IMG/VR virus record: IMGVR_UViG_3300020470_000010
Coordinates: 1 to 53,782 of that record
Strand: one strand, 5' to 3'
Length of the DNA stretch: 53,782 bases
DNA from: a virus
Of the stretch, positions 25,938-33,240 are shown in pieces. The position numbers and the translations under genes were made by a program. Positions within the stretch are counted from its first letter, which is position 1. Every line of letters begins with the position of its first letter. The notes below the pieces were generated by a model. That model saw nothing but the letters and a program-made list of their open reading frames with translations, did not search any database and was not told the DNA's origin.

Positions 25938-26306
25938 ATGCCTTACGCTGACATTGCTGCATTAAGAGCAGCTAGGAACACTAAACTTGCAGAGTCTGAC
26001 GCTTGGATGTTACCAGACAGCCCTAGAAAGGGATTGGAGAGTATCTCTGATACACATTTTGAAGCCTATAGATTAGAACTTAGGGAAGCCCCCGAGAAAG
26101 CTGTAGATAGTGAGGGGAACTTCGATACGAGTTACGAATTACCAGATCCTCCAAGTCAAGGTGGTGATGGTAATTTACAGACTTATAGTGCTTCAAAAGC
26201 TTATGTCTATGGGGAGTGGGTTTCTGACGGTACGGATGAGTACATTTGCCAGAAAGACGGCACAGGTAAAGCATTGACTGATACGGAATACTGGACTAAG
26301 CAGTAG
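25938..26306 (+). CDS. Tail-fibre-associated protein with a CBM-like end
   Basis: 122 residues. Residues about 7-55 read RAARNTKLAESDAWMLPDSPRKG...YRLELREAP, the pattern of the tail-fibre assembly/XkdW-like family in which a short Trp/Pro helix-rich segment precedes the fibre. The C-terminal 45 residues (ASKAYVYGEWVSDGTDEYICQKDGTG...YW) are a single CBM5/12-like module similar to those at 22486-23946. Likely a fibre accessory or chaperone. Confidence 0.6.
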   Translation: MPYADIAALRAARNTKLAESDAWMLPDSPRKGLESISDTHFEAYRLELREAPEKAVDSEGNFDTSYELPDPPSQGGDGNLQTYSASKAYVYGEWVSDGTDEYICQKDGTGKALTDTEYWTKQ

Positions 26307-26320
26307 AAGCAGGTAAGCTA

Positions 26321-26344
26321 ATAAGGCTGTAATAATAGCCTTAT
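26321..26344 (+). promoter_or_regulatory. Hairpin covering the start codon of the next gene
   Basis: Perfect 8-bp stem ATAAGGCT (26321-26328) / AGCCTTAT (26337-26344), 8-nt loop, no T-run. The downstream arm includes the first two bases of ATG 26343. It could lower translation of that gene or stabilise the upstream 3-prime end. Confidence 0.5.
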
Positions 26345-26573
26345 GTCTGATCAAGCAACTTTTGGCACAAAGGAATGGGTTCAGGAGAACCAAAATCGTG
26401 CTGATTATATGAATTTTTTATATGATCATTTCGACAGAGATCATGCTCCTATAGGTTTAAGGCATACCTTTACAGGACTTGCTAAATTACGTGCAGAAGA
26501 ATTAGGTAGACCCTTGATGGATGCTGAGATTAAAGTATGGGATAAGTTGGATCATACTGTAGGTGCAAATTAG
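26343..26573 (+). CDS. Small helical protein, unknown
   Basis: 76 residues, charged and helical, with paired Asp/His residues (DHFDRDHAP) and C-terminal DKLDHTVGAN. Its start codon is inside the 26321-26344 hairpin. It overlaps the next gene by 11 nt. No family recognised. Confidence 0.55.
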   Translation: MSDQATFGTKEWVQENQNRADYMNFLYDHFDRDHAPIGLRHTFTGLAKLRAEELGRPLMDAEIKVWDKLDHTVGAN

Positions 26574-26754
26574 TAGTCCTTCTCAGGAACTAAATTCTAT
26601 CGTGGCGACACGAGATTTCCTTTTAAGACTCACTGATACTAAGGAGTCTCCGAGAATCCCTGGCGAAGTTAGAAGAGAGGCTAGAGCTTTGTTACGTCAT
26701 TATCCTCCTGTCTATCGGTTGAAACCGTTGCTGGAAGAGGCATTATATAAATAA
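26563..26754 (+). CDS. Small helical protein, unknown
   Basis: 63 residues from GTG 26563; a second in-frame GTG lies 13 codons later. Sequence includes TRDFLLRLTDTKESPRIPGEV, then a helix REARALLRHYPPVYRLKPLLEEALYK that resembles small phage accessory proteins. Function unknown. Confidence 0.5.
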   Translation: MQISSPSQELNSIVATRDFLLRLTDTKESPRIPGEVRREARALLRHYPPVYRLKPLLEEALYK

Positions 26755-26770
26755 CAACTACAATAAGTAG

Positions 26771-26926
26771 ATGGACTTACTATCTGAGTCTGATAGAGAA
26801 AAGCGTAAAGAATTACGTCGCATTATCGATGCTTGGGGTACTCCTCGTGCATACGATAAAGAATCTACTATCGAGGCTCAGAAACAATATATCCAACTTC
26901 AAATGAAATCTTCGGGGAGACTCTAA
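26771..26926 (+). CDS. Small helical protein (51 residues)
   Basis: ATG 26771 to TAA 26924-26926, 52 codons. Product MDLLSESDREKRKELRRIID... is charged and helical with a C-terminal basic segment. Tight spacing to neighbours (16 nt before, 3 nt after) supports it. Function unknown. Confidence 0.55.
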   Translation: MDLLSESDREKRKELRRIIDAWGTPRAYDKESTIEAQKQYIQLQMKSSGRL

Positions 26927-26929
26927 ATC

Positions 26930-27976
26930 ATGGTAAGGATGGCAGGTTTAGAGGAAAGAATGTTGGGTTGGCCTGAATTCAGGAATCCTAGAGATAGGTA
27001 TGCTTATTCCAGTCCTGAAGCGATAGGAGAGATAATACCTGGGATTAGAGATCATCTTCATAGATGGGAAGATCCTGTTGAAATCAGTTCAGGCCCTTAT
27101 ATACCTAGTGAAGATACTTCCGAGATTGTCCCTCTTGTAGAGTCTAGCGGTGGTGGAATCACAGGCATGAAGGATGAGATTCCTGGATACATGAATCCAA
27201 TCACAGGTGATATTGAAGTTGCTGGGCTATTTGATCGACTGAAAAGCGGCGGATCAGGAGGTGGAGTACCTGAAACCAAGAATAAATGGGGCGTATTAGA
27301 TTCCAAGCTTGTGGAAAGTGGTGACATGACTCTACAAGAATTTATAGAGAAATGGGGCATTAATCCGAGTGATTATGAACAGCTACCTCAAGCTTTTGCA
27401 TCTCCTAATCCAGGGCCTAGACCAGTAAAGCCTGGGGAGGTTCCAACAGATCCAAGCAGCCCTTATGCTCCCCCAGGAAGGATAGATGGGGCGATGTTCG
27501 CTCATGTTAATAAAACTGGTACAGCACATGATTGGCAAGATCCTAGTCATGGTGGTATTCGTGTACCTGGTGGAACTATAAATCCTCATGGCCAGAGAGG
27601 AGGTCTTACTTATCCCGATGGTAGAGCTAAATATTCCCAAGAAGAGGTGCTCCAAATGATGAAAGATGGAAAGATAGATCCTAATAGTTATAAATGGGAC
27701 GATAGATTTTGGCCTGCAGATTCTCGACCTGGGGATGGTAGCAACCTGACTCCAGAAGCACAAAAACTTTACGATAGTATTTTTAGTGAGGATTTAAATT
27801 CTGGATTAGGCTTTGGTTCTGAGATAGCAGGTAATCCTAGTTTTGATATCGACCCTTCAAGGTCAACTTTAAGAAGAGCTAAGATGCTTAATAAATTAAA
27901 AAATAACCCAAGTGCAAGCGAAGTCGAAGTTATTAAAAGAATGCTTGGTGGTGGCCTAGAACTTCCGAAAGTTTAG
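26930..27976 (+). CDS. Large protein of unknown function, virion-type
   Basis: 348 residues, Gly/Pro/Ser-rich in the middle (PGPRPVKPGEVPTDPSSPYAPP), with a globular N-terminus and a basic helical C-terminus (RSTLRRAKMLNKLKNNPSASEVEVIKR). No signal peptide, membrane span or catalytic motif. It ends the plus-strand late operon, so a minor virion or assembly role is most likely. Confidence 0.5.
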   Translation: MVRMAGLEERMLGWPEFRNPRDRYAYSSPEAIGEIIPGIRDHLHRWEDPVEISSGPYIPSEDTSEIVPLVESSGGGITGMKDEIPGYMNPITGDIEVAGLFDRLKSGGSGGGVPETKNKWGVLDSKLVESGDMTLQEFIEKWGINPSDYEQLPQAFASPNPGPRPVKPGEVPTDPSSPYAPPGRIDGAMFAHVNKTGTAHDWQDPSHGGIRVPGGTINPHGQRGGLTYPDGRAKYSQEEVLQMMKDGKIDPNSYKWDDRFWPADSRPGDGSNLTPEAQKLYDSIFSEDLNSGLGFGSEIAGNPSFDIDPSRSTLRRAKMLNKLKNNPSASEVEVIKRMLGGGLELPKV

Positions 27977-27987
27977 AGGGGTTAAGT

Positions 27988-28131
27988 ATTAATCAACGAT
28001 CTAAATATAGTTTAAAATTAATTAAACTTGCTCGTAAAGCAGAGCACTGTACTTCTCGTGAAGAAGCACAGAAAATTTTACGTAAAACTAAAAAAACACA
28101 AAAGAAAATTTTTAAACTAAATCATGAATGA
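27988..28131 (+). CDS. Small basic protein with a probable ATT start
   Basis: 47 residues. No ATG/GTG/TTG fits, but ATT at 27988 sits 6 nt after a strong Shine-Dalgarno GAGGGG (27976-27981). The frame runs open to TGA 28129-28131. The product is lysine-rich and helical (SLKLIKLARKAEHCTSREEA, KILRKTKKTQKKIFKL), looks like a real nucleic-acid-binding helix pair, and overlaps the next start by 8 nt. ATT starts are rare and repressive in known genes such as infC. Confidence 0.5.
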   Translation: MNQRSKYSLKLIKLARKAEHCTSREEAQKILRKTKKTQKKIFKLNHE

Positions 28132-28267
28132 TTTTCAGTTGGCTGTTCTTTATTGTTATTTACCTTTTATTGTTTTTATTACTTTTTACTATTTAACACA
28201 GCCTAGTGACGATGATGATGATGACGATGATAGAGGTACTTTAGTCCCTGCGTATTATCCTACGTAA
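28124..28267 (+). CDS. Small membrane protein with poly-Asp tail (47 residues)
   Basis: ATG 28124 to TAA 28267. One hydrophobic segment (about residues 6-25) is followed by eight consecutive Asp (encoded by GATGATGAT repeats) and a short tail. It overlaps the upstream frame by 8 nt and ends 4 nt before the convergent gene. An inner-membrane peptide with an acidic face; a holin/antiholin-like role is only a guess. Confidence 0.5.
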   Translation: MNDFQLAVLYCYLPFIVFITFYYLTQPSDDDDDDDDRGTLVPAYYPT

Positions 28268-28271
28268 TATT

Positions 28272-28862
28272 TCAGTCGCCTAACGTATTAAAACCCCTAA
28301 AATTACCTACAGAAAAAGTAGATCTAGACCCATCTGCTCTTTTTCCTACTCCATGAGTGTTGAAAGTATTTTGTCTGCTGTGATTGCTATAACCAAAACC
28401 TTCTGCACTATCAGGGTTCTTTCCTTGAGTAGGGCTAAATCTTGCTGCAACATCCCTTCCAAATTGACCAAGACTAAAGCTTAGTCCAAGTGGACTCATA
28501 TTTTCCCTCTTAGCCCCTTTACCTGAGCCCTGTTTTCTCCCTCCTCCCCATTTTCGCCAGGGAACGCCTTGAGCAAACTTACGGTCAGGAAAATTTTCGT
28601 TTCCAAACGCCCAATTGTATTCTCTAGTTTCTTCTGGAGTCGCCACTCTTGAGAGATATACAGCCCGATCCATGCTGTCTATTTCCGATCTGCCGTAACG
28701 TTTACCTTCTTCTATATGGTTGCTTAGCAACGTTTTCCATTTTTCTTGGGCTGTCTTTCTTTTTGCTTCCTCTTGAACAGGGTCAATGATTTGCTCTGTC
28801 TCAAGGGTTTGATCTTTTTTGGATCTTAAAAAATCAGTTGTGAAAGATGGTAATTGAGACAT
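28272..28862 (-). CDS. Unknown protein, partly disordered
   Basis: 196 residues. The N-terminal half is helical and charged (about 1-90), the C-terminal half Gly/Ser/Asn/Arg-rich and disordered (GGGRKQGSGKGAKREN, then SFSLGQFGRDVAARFS). No motif recognised. It reads away from the HNH gene with a 138-bp divergent region between them. Confidence 0.5.
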   Translation of the reverse strand: MSQLPSFTTDFLRSKKDQTLETEQIIDPVQEEAKRKTAQEKWKTLLSNHIEEGKRYGRSEIDSMDRAVYLSRVATPEETREYNWAFGNENFPDRKFAQGVPWRKWGGGRKQGSGKGAKRENMSPLGLSFSLGQFGRDVAARFSPTQGKNPDSAEGFGYSNHSRQNTFNTHGVGKRADGSRSTFSVGNFRGFNTLGD

Positions 28863-28924
28863 TATCCAGGGTTGCCAACTTGTAATCCGAAAGGCACGAT
28901 TTTTGGTTGATACCGTAACTCCTA

Positions 28925-28941
28925 TTGTAAAGCTTTTACAA
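28925..28941. promoter_or_regulatory. Palindromic operator candidate between divergent genes
   Basis: Perfect 7-bp inverted repeat TTGTAAA-GCT-TTTACAA in the 138-bp divergent region between 28862 (leftward) and 29001 (rightward). Placement and symmetry fit a dimeric repressor site or a promoter-proximal hairpin. The gap is otherwise AT-rich and unremarkable. Confidence 0.5.
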
Positions 28942-29000
28942 AATCTACGAACTTAATCCCTCTCAGGCGAGTTTAAGGTAGATCTAATTGATATTGGTGT

Positions 29001-29504
29001 ATGACACCCGAGCGATGGGAGGCTTATATGTACGGCCTCATCGACTTGTCCCCCGGCTCTGCTAAGAAGCATTTTCGGCAATCGATTAAAGATGAATGGG
29101 GGTGTTGTGCTTATTGTGGCAGAATCCCAGATAAGGATGATGAATCGTCTGAAATGACATTAGATCATGTTAAGCCAAGGTTCTTCGGAGGGAGTAGTTT
29201 AAGGTCTAACCTTGTTCCTGCTTGCACACGTTGCAATAAGGACAAGGGAAGCATTCGCTACTGGAGGCATTGGTATGACAAACAGGATTTCTACTGTCCT
29301 GCAAAAGCAGCCAGAATTGAAACATGGCTTCAACCTGAATCGATAGGAGGTAACAATGGAAGAGGAATTCACTATCGAACAACAGTACGCCCTCAGAAGG
29401 CTCAGGATCGAAATGCAGGAGCTCTCGCGAGCAGAACTCATGGAAGCATTATTAGAATGCTCGGAGGATCTATATCGGCAGAAGCAGTTCTTTTTGCAGC
29501 TTAG
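29001..29504 (+). CDS. HNH endonuclease
   Basis: 167 residues. Zinc-type HNH motif at about residues 35-80: CAYCG, then TLDHVKPRFFGGSSLRSNL with the catalytic His, and PACTRCNKDKGSI with the second Cys pair. The C-terminal 49 residues are read over the start of the nblA-like gene (149-nt overlap), so the true protein may end earlier by frameshift or this end may be dispensable. Probably a freestanding homing or mobile endonuclease, or a packaging-associated HNH. It leads the accessory block. Confidence 0.75.
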   Translation: MTPERWEAYMYGLIDLSPGSAKKHFRQSIKDEWGCCAYCGRIPDKDDESSEMTLDHVKPRFFGGSSLRSNLVPACTRCNKDKGSIRYWRHWYDKQDFYCPAKAARIETWLQPESIGGNNGRGIHYRTTVRPQKAQDRNAGALASRTHGSIIRMLGGSISAEAVLFAA

Positions 29505-29697
29505 TCATGAGGCGGGTTTTACTTTTCGCTTGGAAGACAAAATTCCTGCTCTTGTTCCAACTAGTGAAGAAGATTTTAAGAAGGTGTTCGGGTATAACCC
29601 CACTCCAGAGGAGAAAGCGACTTACGTGAATGGCCTATATGATGATGCCACTATGGAATTAGACATGGACGAAATTGTACTTGATTCTGAAGACTGA
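29356..29697 (+). CDS. nblA: NblA-like phycobilisome degradation adaptor
   Basis: 113 residues, with a strong Shine-Dalgarno (AGGAGG). Residues about 5-55 match the NblA pattern: FTIEQQYALRRLRIEMQELSRAELMEALLE, compare the usual EQ..L...R..V..LSRE.L.ELL. NblA recruits Clp protease to phycobilisomes so their proteins are degraded. The remaining 55 residues are an acidic extension not present in the ordinary 60-residue NblA. In a cyanophage it would dismantle the antenna and free amino acids. The match is to the helical core only, so function is probable, not proven. Confidence 0.65.
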   Translation: MEEEFTIEQQYALRRLRIEMQELSRAELMEALLECSEDLYRQKQFFLQLSHEAGFTFRLEDKIPALVPTSEEDFKKVFGYNPTPEEKATYVNGLYDDATMELDMDEIVLDSED

Positions 29698-29731
29698 TCA
29701 TATACAATCAAGTAACTATATATAAGGCGTT

Positions 29732-30103
29732 ATGGAAGCGGTGATTACTGGAGCTATTGCTGCGATTATAGGCTTAGCATCTGGACAAGCGATCAGTGTT
29801 CGATTGGCGGGAGTTAAAGGTAAAGATGAGAGTCGTATAGCAGCTTTAGAAGCCAGCGTATCGACCATGATTACTCGAGAAGAAGTTCAAAGTGCTTTCC
29901 TACAAGTAGCCAAGATCGAAGCAGAGAAGCAAAAAGCGGCAATGACGCCTCCTCCTATACCTTCAAATGTATCTTTTGAAGAAGCCGTTTTAAGTAGGCA
30001 GCAAAATCTACAAAGAGCAGCGGCTCAAACTGATCAAGTGAATCAGCAAATGAATCAACAATTAGCAGCTTTGCAGCAGAAGTTAAAGGAAATTCAAGGC
30101 TGA
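29732..30103 (+). CDS. N-terminal membrane anchor plus coiled coil
   Basis: 123 residues. A hydrophobic span at about 4-24 is followed by a charged linker and a long helix with Gln-rich heptads (QTDQVNQQMNQQLAALQQKLKEIQ). This topology resembles inner-membrane spanins, but no outer-membrane partner or lipobox is seen nearby. The 1-nt gap to the next gene indicates coupled translation. Confidence 0.5.
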   Translation: MEAVITGAIAAIIGLASGQAISVRLAGVKGKDESRIAALEASVSTMITREEVQSAFLQVAKIEAEKQKAAMTPPPIPSNVSFEEAVLSRQQNLQRAAAQTDQVNQQMNQQLAALQQKLKEIQG

Positions 30104-30104
30104 A

Positions 30105-30623
30105 GTGAAGATCAAAGTCGTAAACAATTTTTTAGAAGACACAATATTTGATTCTTTGTGTCGTTTAGTTTTATATGATATTGATTTTCCTTGGTTTTAC
30201 ACTTCAGGGGTAGCTCATAATGCGTTGGAGGGGGATCAGAATGGATTTTATTTTGTACATCCTATTTTCGAAGATGGTAGAGGTTTTATAACTGCATCTC
30301 CAGAAATCAGGTCGAGGTTAAAGCCATTGTCTAAGTTATTAGGTATGAAACAATTATTGAGGGCTCGGTTACTTTTGTATGTCAATCAAGGGGAACAAAT
30401 TGTTCATGATAAGCATACAGATTTCGATGATTCTCATCATGCTTTTTTGCTTTATTTAAATTCCAACAATGGATATACAGAATTCCATCATGAAGATAAG
30501 CCTAGCGAAAAGGTTATAAGCACTAAGAATAGAGCAGTTTTATTTGATGGTTCTAAACCTCACAACAGTTCAACACCTACGAACACTCGAAGAAGGGTTG
30601 TCTTAGCAGTGAATTACCTATAA
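30105..30623 (+). CDS. 2OG-Fe(II) oxygenase
   Basis: 172 residues from GTG 30105. The double-stranded beta-helix facial triad is visible: HDKHTDFDD (His...Asp) and the distal His in LFDGSKPHNSS, then the 2OG-binding Arg in TRRRVVLAV. Such enzymes use iron, oxygen and 2-oxoglutarate to hydroxylate a substrate, unknown here. Active-looking, unlike 1855-2739. Cyanophages often carry several. Confidence 0.75.
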   Translation: MKIKVVNNFLEDTIFDSLCRLVLYDIDFPWFYTSGVAHNALEGDQNGFYFVHPIFEDGRGFITASPEIRSRLKPLSKLLGMKQLLRARLLLYVNQGEQIVHDKHTDFDDSHHAFLLYLNSNNGYTEFHHEDKPSEKVISTKNRAVLFDGSKPHNSSTPTNTRRRVVLAVNYL

Positions 30624-30645
30624 GATTAAATCCCGATAATTTTTC

Positions 30646-30858
30646 ATGGCTGAAACAACAATCAAGTTCAGAATTGATCAAAATGGTAACGTAAAGGAGG
30701 AAGTGATAGGTGTTGTGTGCAGTAATTGTACTGACATAACCAAGCAAGTCGAAAGTGACTTGGGCTCAGTCATATCAAGGACTTTGAAAGGAGAATATTA
30801 TCAACCTTGCACCATAAATCAAGCAGACCAGAAAGAAATAGTGGCACAAACCGAGTAA
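30646..30858 (+). CDS. DUF2997 protein
   Basis: 70 residues. The pattern IKFRIDQNGNVKEEVIGVVCSNC...LGSVISRTLKGEYY is that of DUF2997, a small conserved family of cyanobacteria and plastids whose role is unknown, also found in cyanophages. The Cys pair in VCSNCTD could bind metal. Likely host-derived accessory gene. Confidence 0.7.
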   Translation: MAETTIKFRIDQNGNVKEEVIGVVCSNCTDITKQVESDLGSVISRTLKGEYYQPCTINQADQKEIVAQTE

Positions 30859-30867
30859 AACTACCTA

Positions 30868-30896
30868 TTACAGGTATTAACATAAAGGTTTATTTA
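30868..30896 (+). promoter_or_regulatory. Sigma70-like promoter candidate for the exported-protein genes
   Basis: TTACAG (30868-30873), a 17-nt spacer, TATTTA (30891-30896). It lies 15 nt before the ATG of the outer-membrane protein, so the leader would be very short. Weak match; -10 is not canonical. Confidence 0.3.
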
Positions 30897-30911
30897 CTCA
30901 CTTGAGTACTC

Positions 30912-31277
30912 ATGATTAAGTCTGCTCTTGTAGCTGCAGCATCTTCTATAGCTATCTCTCCAGCTGTTTTTGCTGGTCCTTATGTCAATGTTGAAACTAA
31001 CGCTGGTTGGTTAGACAAAGAATTTACTGCTGCTGTTACTGATATTCATTTCGGCGTAGAAGGTCAGAACGGAGCTTGGAACTATTACGCACAAGGTGGC
31101 CCTGCTTACGTTAAGGTTGCTGATGTTGATGGAGAAGTTCGTCTTTCAGGTAAAGCTGGCGGTGGATATGCTATCTCTGAGTCTGTAGGCGTTTATGGTG
31201 AACTATCTGCACGTACTGGCGAAGATAAGGAAGATTTTTCAACAGGCGGTAAACTAGGTCTTAAGTACAAGTTCTAG
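30912..31277 (+). CDS. Small exported outer-membrane beta-barrel-like protein
   Basis: 121 residues. A signal peptide (about 1-21, ending VFA) precedes a mature part rich in alternating aromatic/polar strands (YVNVETNAGWLD, IHFGVEGQNGAWNYYAQGG, GKAGGGYAISESVGVYGEL) and ending in Phe (GLKYKF), the classic C-terminal outer-membrane signal. An eight-stranded porin-like barrel or OmpX-type surface protein fits. Phage-encoded outer-membrane proteins can change permeability or exclude other phages; the role here is inferred. Confidence 0.65.
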   Translation: MIKSALVAAASSIAISPAVFAGPYVNVETNAGWLDKEFTAAVTDIHFGVEGQNGAWNYYAQGGPAYVKVADVDGEVRLSGKAGGGYAISESVGVYGELSARTGEDKEDFSTGGKLGLKYKF

Positions 31278-31282
31278 TTCCC

Positions 31283-31537
31283 ATGAACCAGAAGATATTT
31301 AATATCTTCGCTGTTGCCAGCCTCGCACTTTCCAGCAGTCTTGCTGTAGGTGTGGTGGCTGGTATTTTTTATGTCAGAAGTGACGCAGCGAAAGAAGCAG
31401 TTAAGTCTCGCTTAATGAAGCTGATCACTCCTGACATCGATGGGCAAATGATGAAAGCGGTTCCCGACATAGGTAACGCCACCTTGGATGCAATCAAATT
31501 CCCAGATATGACAGGACCTGTAGCACCAAAACTTTAG
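31283..31537 (+). CDS. Small membrane protein of cyanophage type
   Basis: 84 residues. One hydrophobic segment (about 5-30, FNIFAVASLALSSSLAVGVVAGIFYV) then a charged/amphipathic helix. The MNQKIFN... start and overall plan match small membrane proteins I know from cyanomyoviruses. It starts 5 nt after the outer-membrane protein gene, so the two are co-expressed. Function unknown. Confidence 0.6.
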   Translation: MNQKIFNIFAVASLALSSSLAVGVVAGIFYVRSDAAKEAVKSRLMKLITPDIDGQMMKAVPDIGNATLDAIKFPDMTGPVAPKL

Positions 31538-31552
31538 ACTGAACGTATCAAC

Positions 31553-31756
31553 ATGATTGCTACGCTCGTGACTCTTGATGTCATTGATGTAGGAGAACAT
31601 GAATTCATCTACAAACGACTAGATGGTTCATACTATGCTTTACGTGTAAGAGCAGGAAAAGCAGATGAGATTATTGAGTTGGGTGATATCCCTCCTGAAA
31701 GACGTTCCCGTCAGGAGCCAATAATTCATGGGGACGATCAGGATCCCGAAGATTAA
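31553..31756 (+). CDS. Small acidic protein, unknown
   Basis: 67 residues. A compact beta-rich start (MIATLVTLDVIDVGEHEFIYKRLDGSYYALRVR) and an acidic disordered end. Overlaps the next gene by 29 nt. No family recognised, but it is conserved in place within the exported/membrane block. Confidence 0.5.
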   Translation: MIATLVTLDVIDVGEHEFIYKRLDGSYYALRVRAGKADEIIELGDIPPERRSRQEPIIHGDDQDPED

Positions 31757-32555
31757 TAGTCCAGGGGTTAGGGACATTTCGATTAGAGATCTGTCAGTCC
31801 CCACCGTGAAAGTGTGGGCTACAGACCCTCCAGCAAGCCTTCCTTTATACCTTCCAGTAACAGCTGACATGGGCTGGCCTCTTATTGAGATGCCTGGCTG
31901 CGTAGAGGCTAGAGAGGAGTGGAACGAGAAAGCATTGGAAGACGACCCAGAAGGCAATCTTTTGCTGTGTACAGACGTTGGGATGCCTTCTTTTCAAACT
32001 CTGGACTACAACCAAGAAGGAATGGTTTTTGTCCAGAAGAAGGCTCCTGATCTACCTAATACGGGAGTAGGAGGCGATCAAGATAATAGTAAGGAAAATA
32101 ATGAAAATGGTGATACCAATCAAGATACTTCTGCTTTTTCTACCGATAATTTTACAGGAGATATTCCAAAGAATATCGAACCAAAAGAAAAACCATGTCC
32201 TCGTCCAGACGATCCTAGTGTCGGCAGTAAAGGTAAGTTTGGTAGAGGACGTGTTAAAGGTTACGAGCGTAACGAGGAAGGGGAATGTATCACATTGTGG
32301 GAAGAGGTAGCCGTACTGGAAACTGTTAACACATACCTACCACCACCACCACTCATACTCAGCACAGGAGCGATTGCAGCTACAGCGGTGACGTCTAGTG
32401 TTCTTATTAAGCCTTTATCAGATTATCTGTTAAAAATTATCAAGCCTTTAGTGAAAAAAGTTCTCAAAAAGGTTTTACCAAAGCTTATGGGGAAGAAGCC
32501 CAAGGTGCTCTCCGTTCGTGAACGCCGATTGTCTCAACGGGATTTGAGGAAATAA
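31728..32555 (+). CDS. Conserved cyanophage protein with C-terminal membrane/basic end
   Basis: 275 residues. The N-terminus (GTIRIPKINSPGVRDISIRDLSVPTVKV...DMGWPLIEMPGCVEA) is of a type I associate with T4-like cyanophage virion or envelope proteins. A disordered acidic middle (about 105-165) precedes a hydrophobic segment (ILSTGAIAATAVTSSVLI, about 212-230) and a very basic tail (LVKKVLKKVLPKLMGKKPK). Convergent with 32485-33240 and overlapping it by 71 nt. Likely acts with the exported proteins around it. Confidence 0.55.
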   Translation: MGTIRIPKINSPGVRDISIRDLSVPTVKVWATDPPASLPLYLPVTADMGWPLIEMPGCVEAREEWNEKALEDDPEGNLLLCTDVGMPSFQTLDYNQEGMVFVQKKAPDLPNTGVGGDQDNSKENNENGDTNQDTSAFSTDNFTGDIPKNIEPKEKPCPRPDDPSVGSKGKFGRGRVKGYERNEEGECITLWEEVAVLETVNTYLPPPPLILSTGAIAATAVTSSVLIKPLSDYLLKIIKPLVKKVLKKVLPKLMGKKPKVLSVRERRLSQRDLRK

Positions 32556-33240
32556 CTTCTTTGATTTGACTTTTTTCGATTTTAGGTATGGAGTGAGAGT
32601 GGTCTGGTAATACTCCCGGAGGGTTGATAACCTTAACGTCGGCACATATTGCTGCATATTTGCTGTTAGAAGCGAAGACTATGCCTTCCTTGGCGAGATT
32701 GCCGCAATGTTTTAACCGAGAAATTTCATAATCTAAAACTTTCATATTTAACGTGGCTTGTTGAAGTGCTATTTGATTTGTAGCAGCATTCCTACATAGC
32801 TCTACCATTCTCTTATCTAATGATTTAGACCAGCTAGCGGTGAATCCTGCTGTCAAATTGAGATTATCCTTCTGTAATGTTTGAATCGTTTTCTCGAATA
32901 ATATGTCGCCCGGATTATCAGGAACTGTGTCCCCATCTAAATCCCTGAGATCGTATACCGGTTCTTGATAGGTTTCCTCAAATGGTAATCTTTGACCGAA
33001 GGTAGCTCCCGCATAAGGTGTAATAGTTAATGTAGAGCTTTGACAGTTTACGCCTCCAGTAAACGTCGAGTTCATATAAGTGCCGTTCAGTACTTGGTAT
33101 GCATTAACAGTTGCTTGACCGGAAGAATTGGCGACCGGATTAGAAGTAGCCGATATACCTCCAATATCACTTGCTCTGACAGGGAGAGTAAATAACAGCG
33201 ATATCGTTAAAAGCCTTGGTATAACAGGGATCTTAATCAC
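32485..33240 (-). CDS. Exported cyanophage protein (signal peptide)
   Basis: 251 residues. Signal peptide about 1-23 (LLTISLLFTLPVRA). Mature N-terminus SDIGGISATSNPVANSSG and a Cys-containing segment (GGVNCQSSTLTITPYAG, later AAICADVKVINP) resemble the secreted proteins of T4-like cyanophages in this arrangement. The body has beta strands followed by a helix-rich end. Probably periplasmic or outer-envelope. Exact role unknown. Confidence 0.6.
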   Translation of the reverse strand: MIKIPVIPRLLTISLLFTLPVRASDIGGISATSNPVANSSGQATVNAYQVLNGTYMNSTFTGGVNCQSSTLTITPYAGATFGQRLPFEETYQEPVYDLRDLDGDTVPDNPGDILFEKTIQTLQKDNLNLTAGFTASWSKSLDKRMVELCRNAATNQIALQQATLNMKVLDYEISRLKHCGNLAKEGIVFASNSKYAAICADVKVINPPGVLPDHSHSIPKIEKSQIKEVISSNPVETIGVHERRAPWASSP

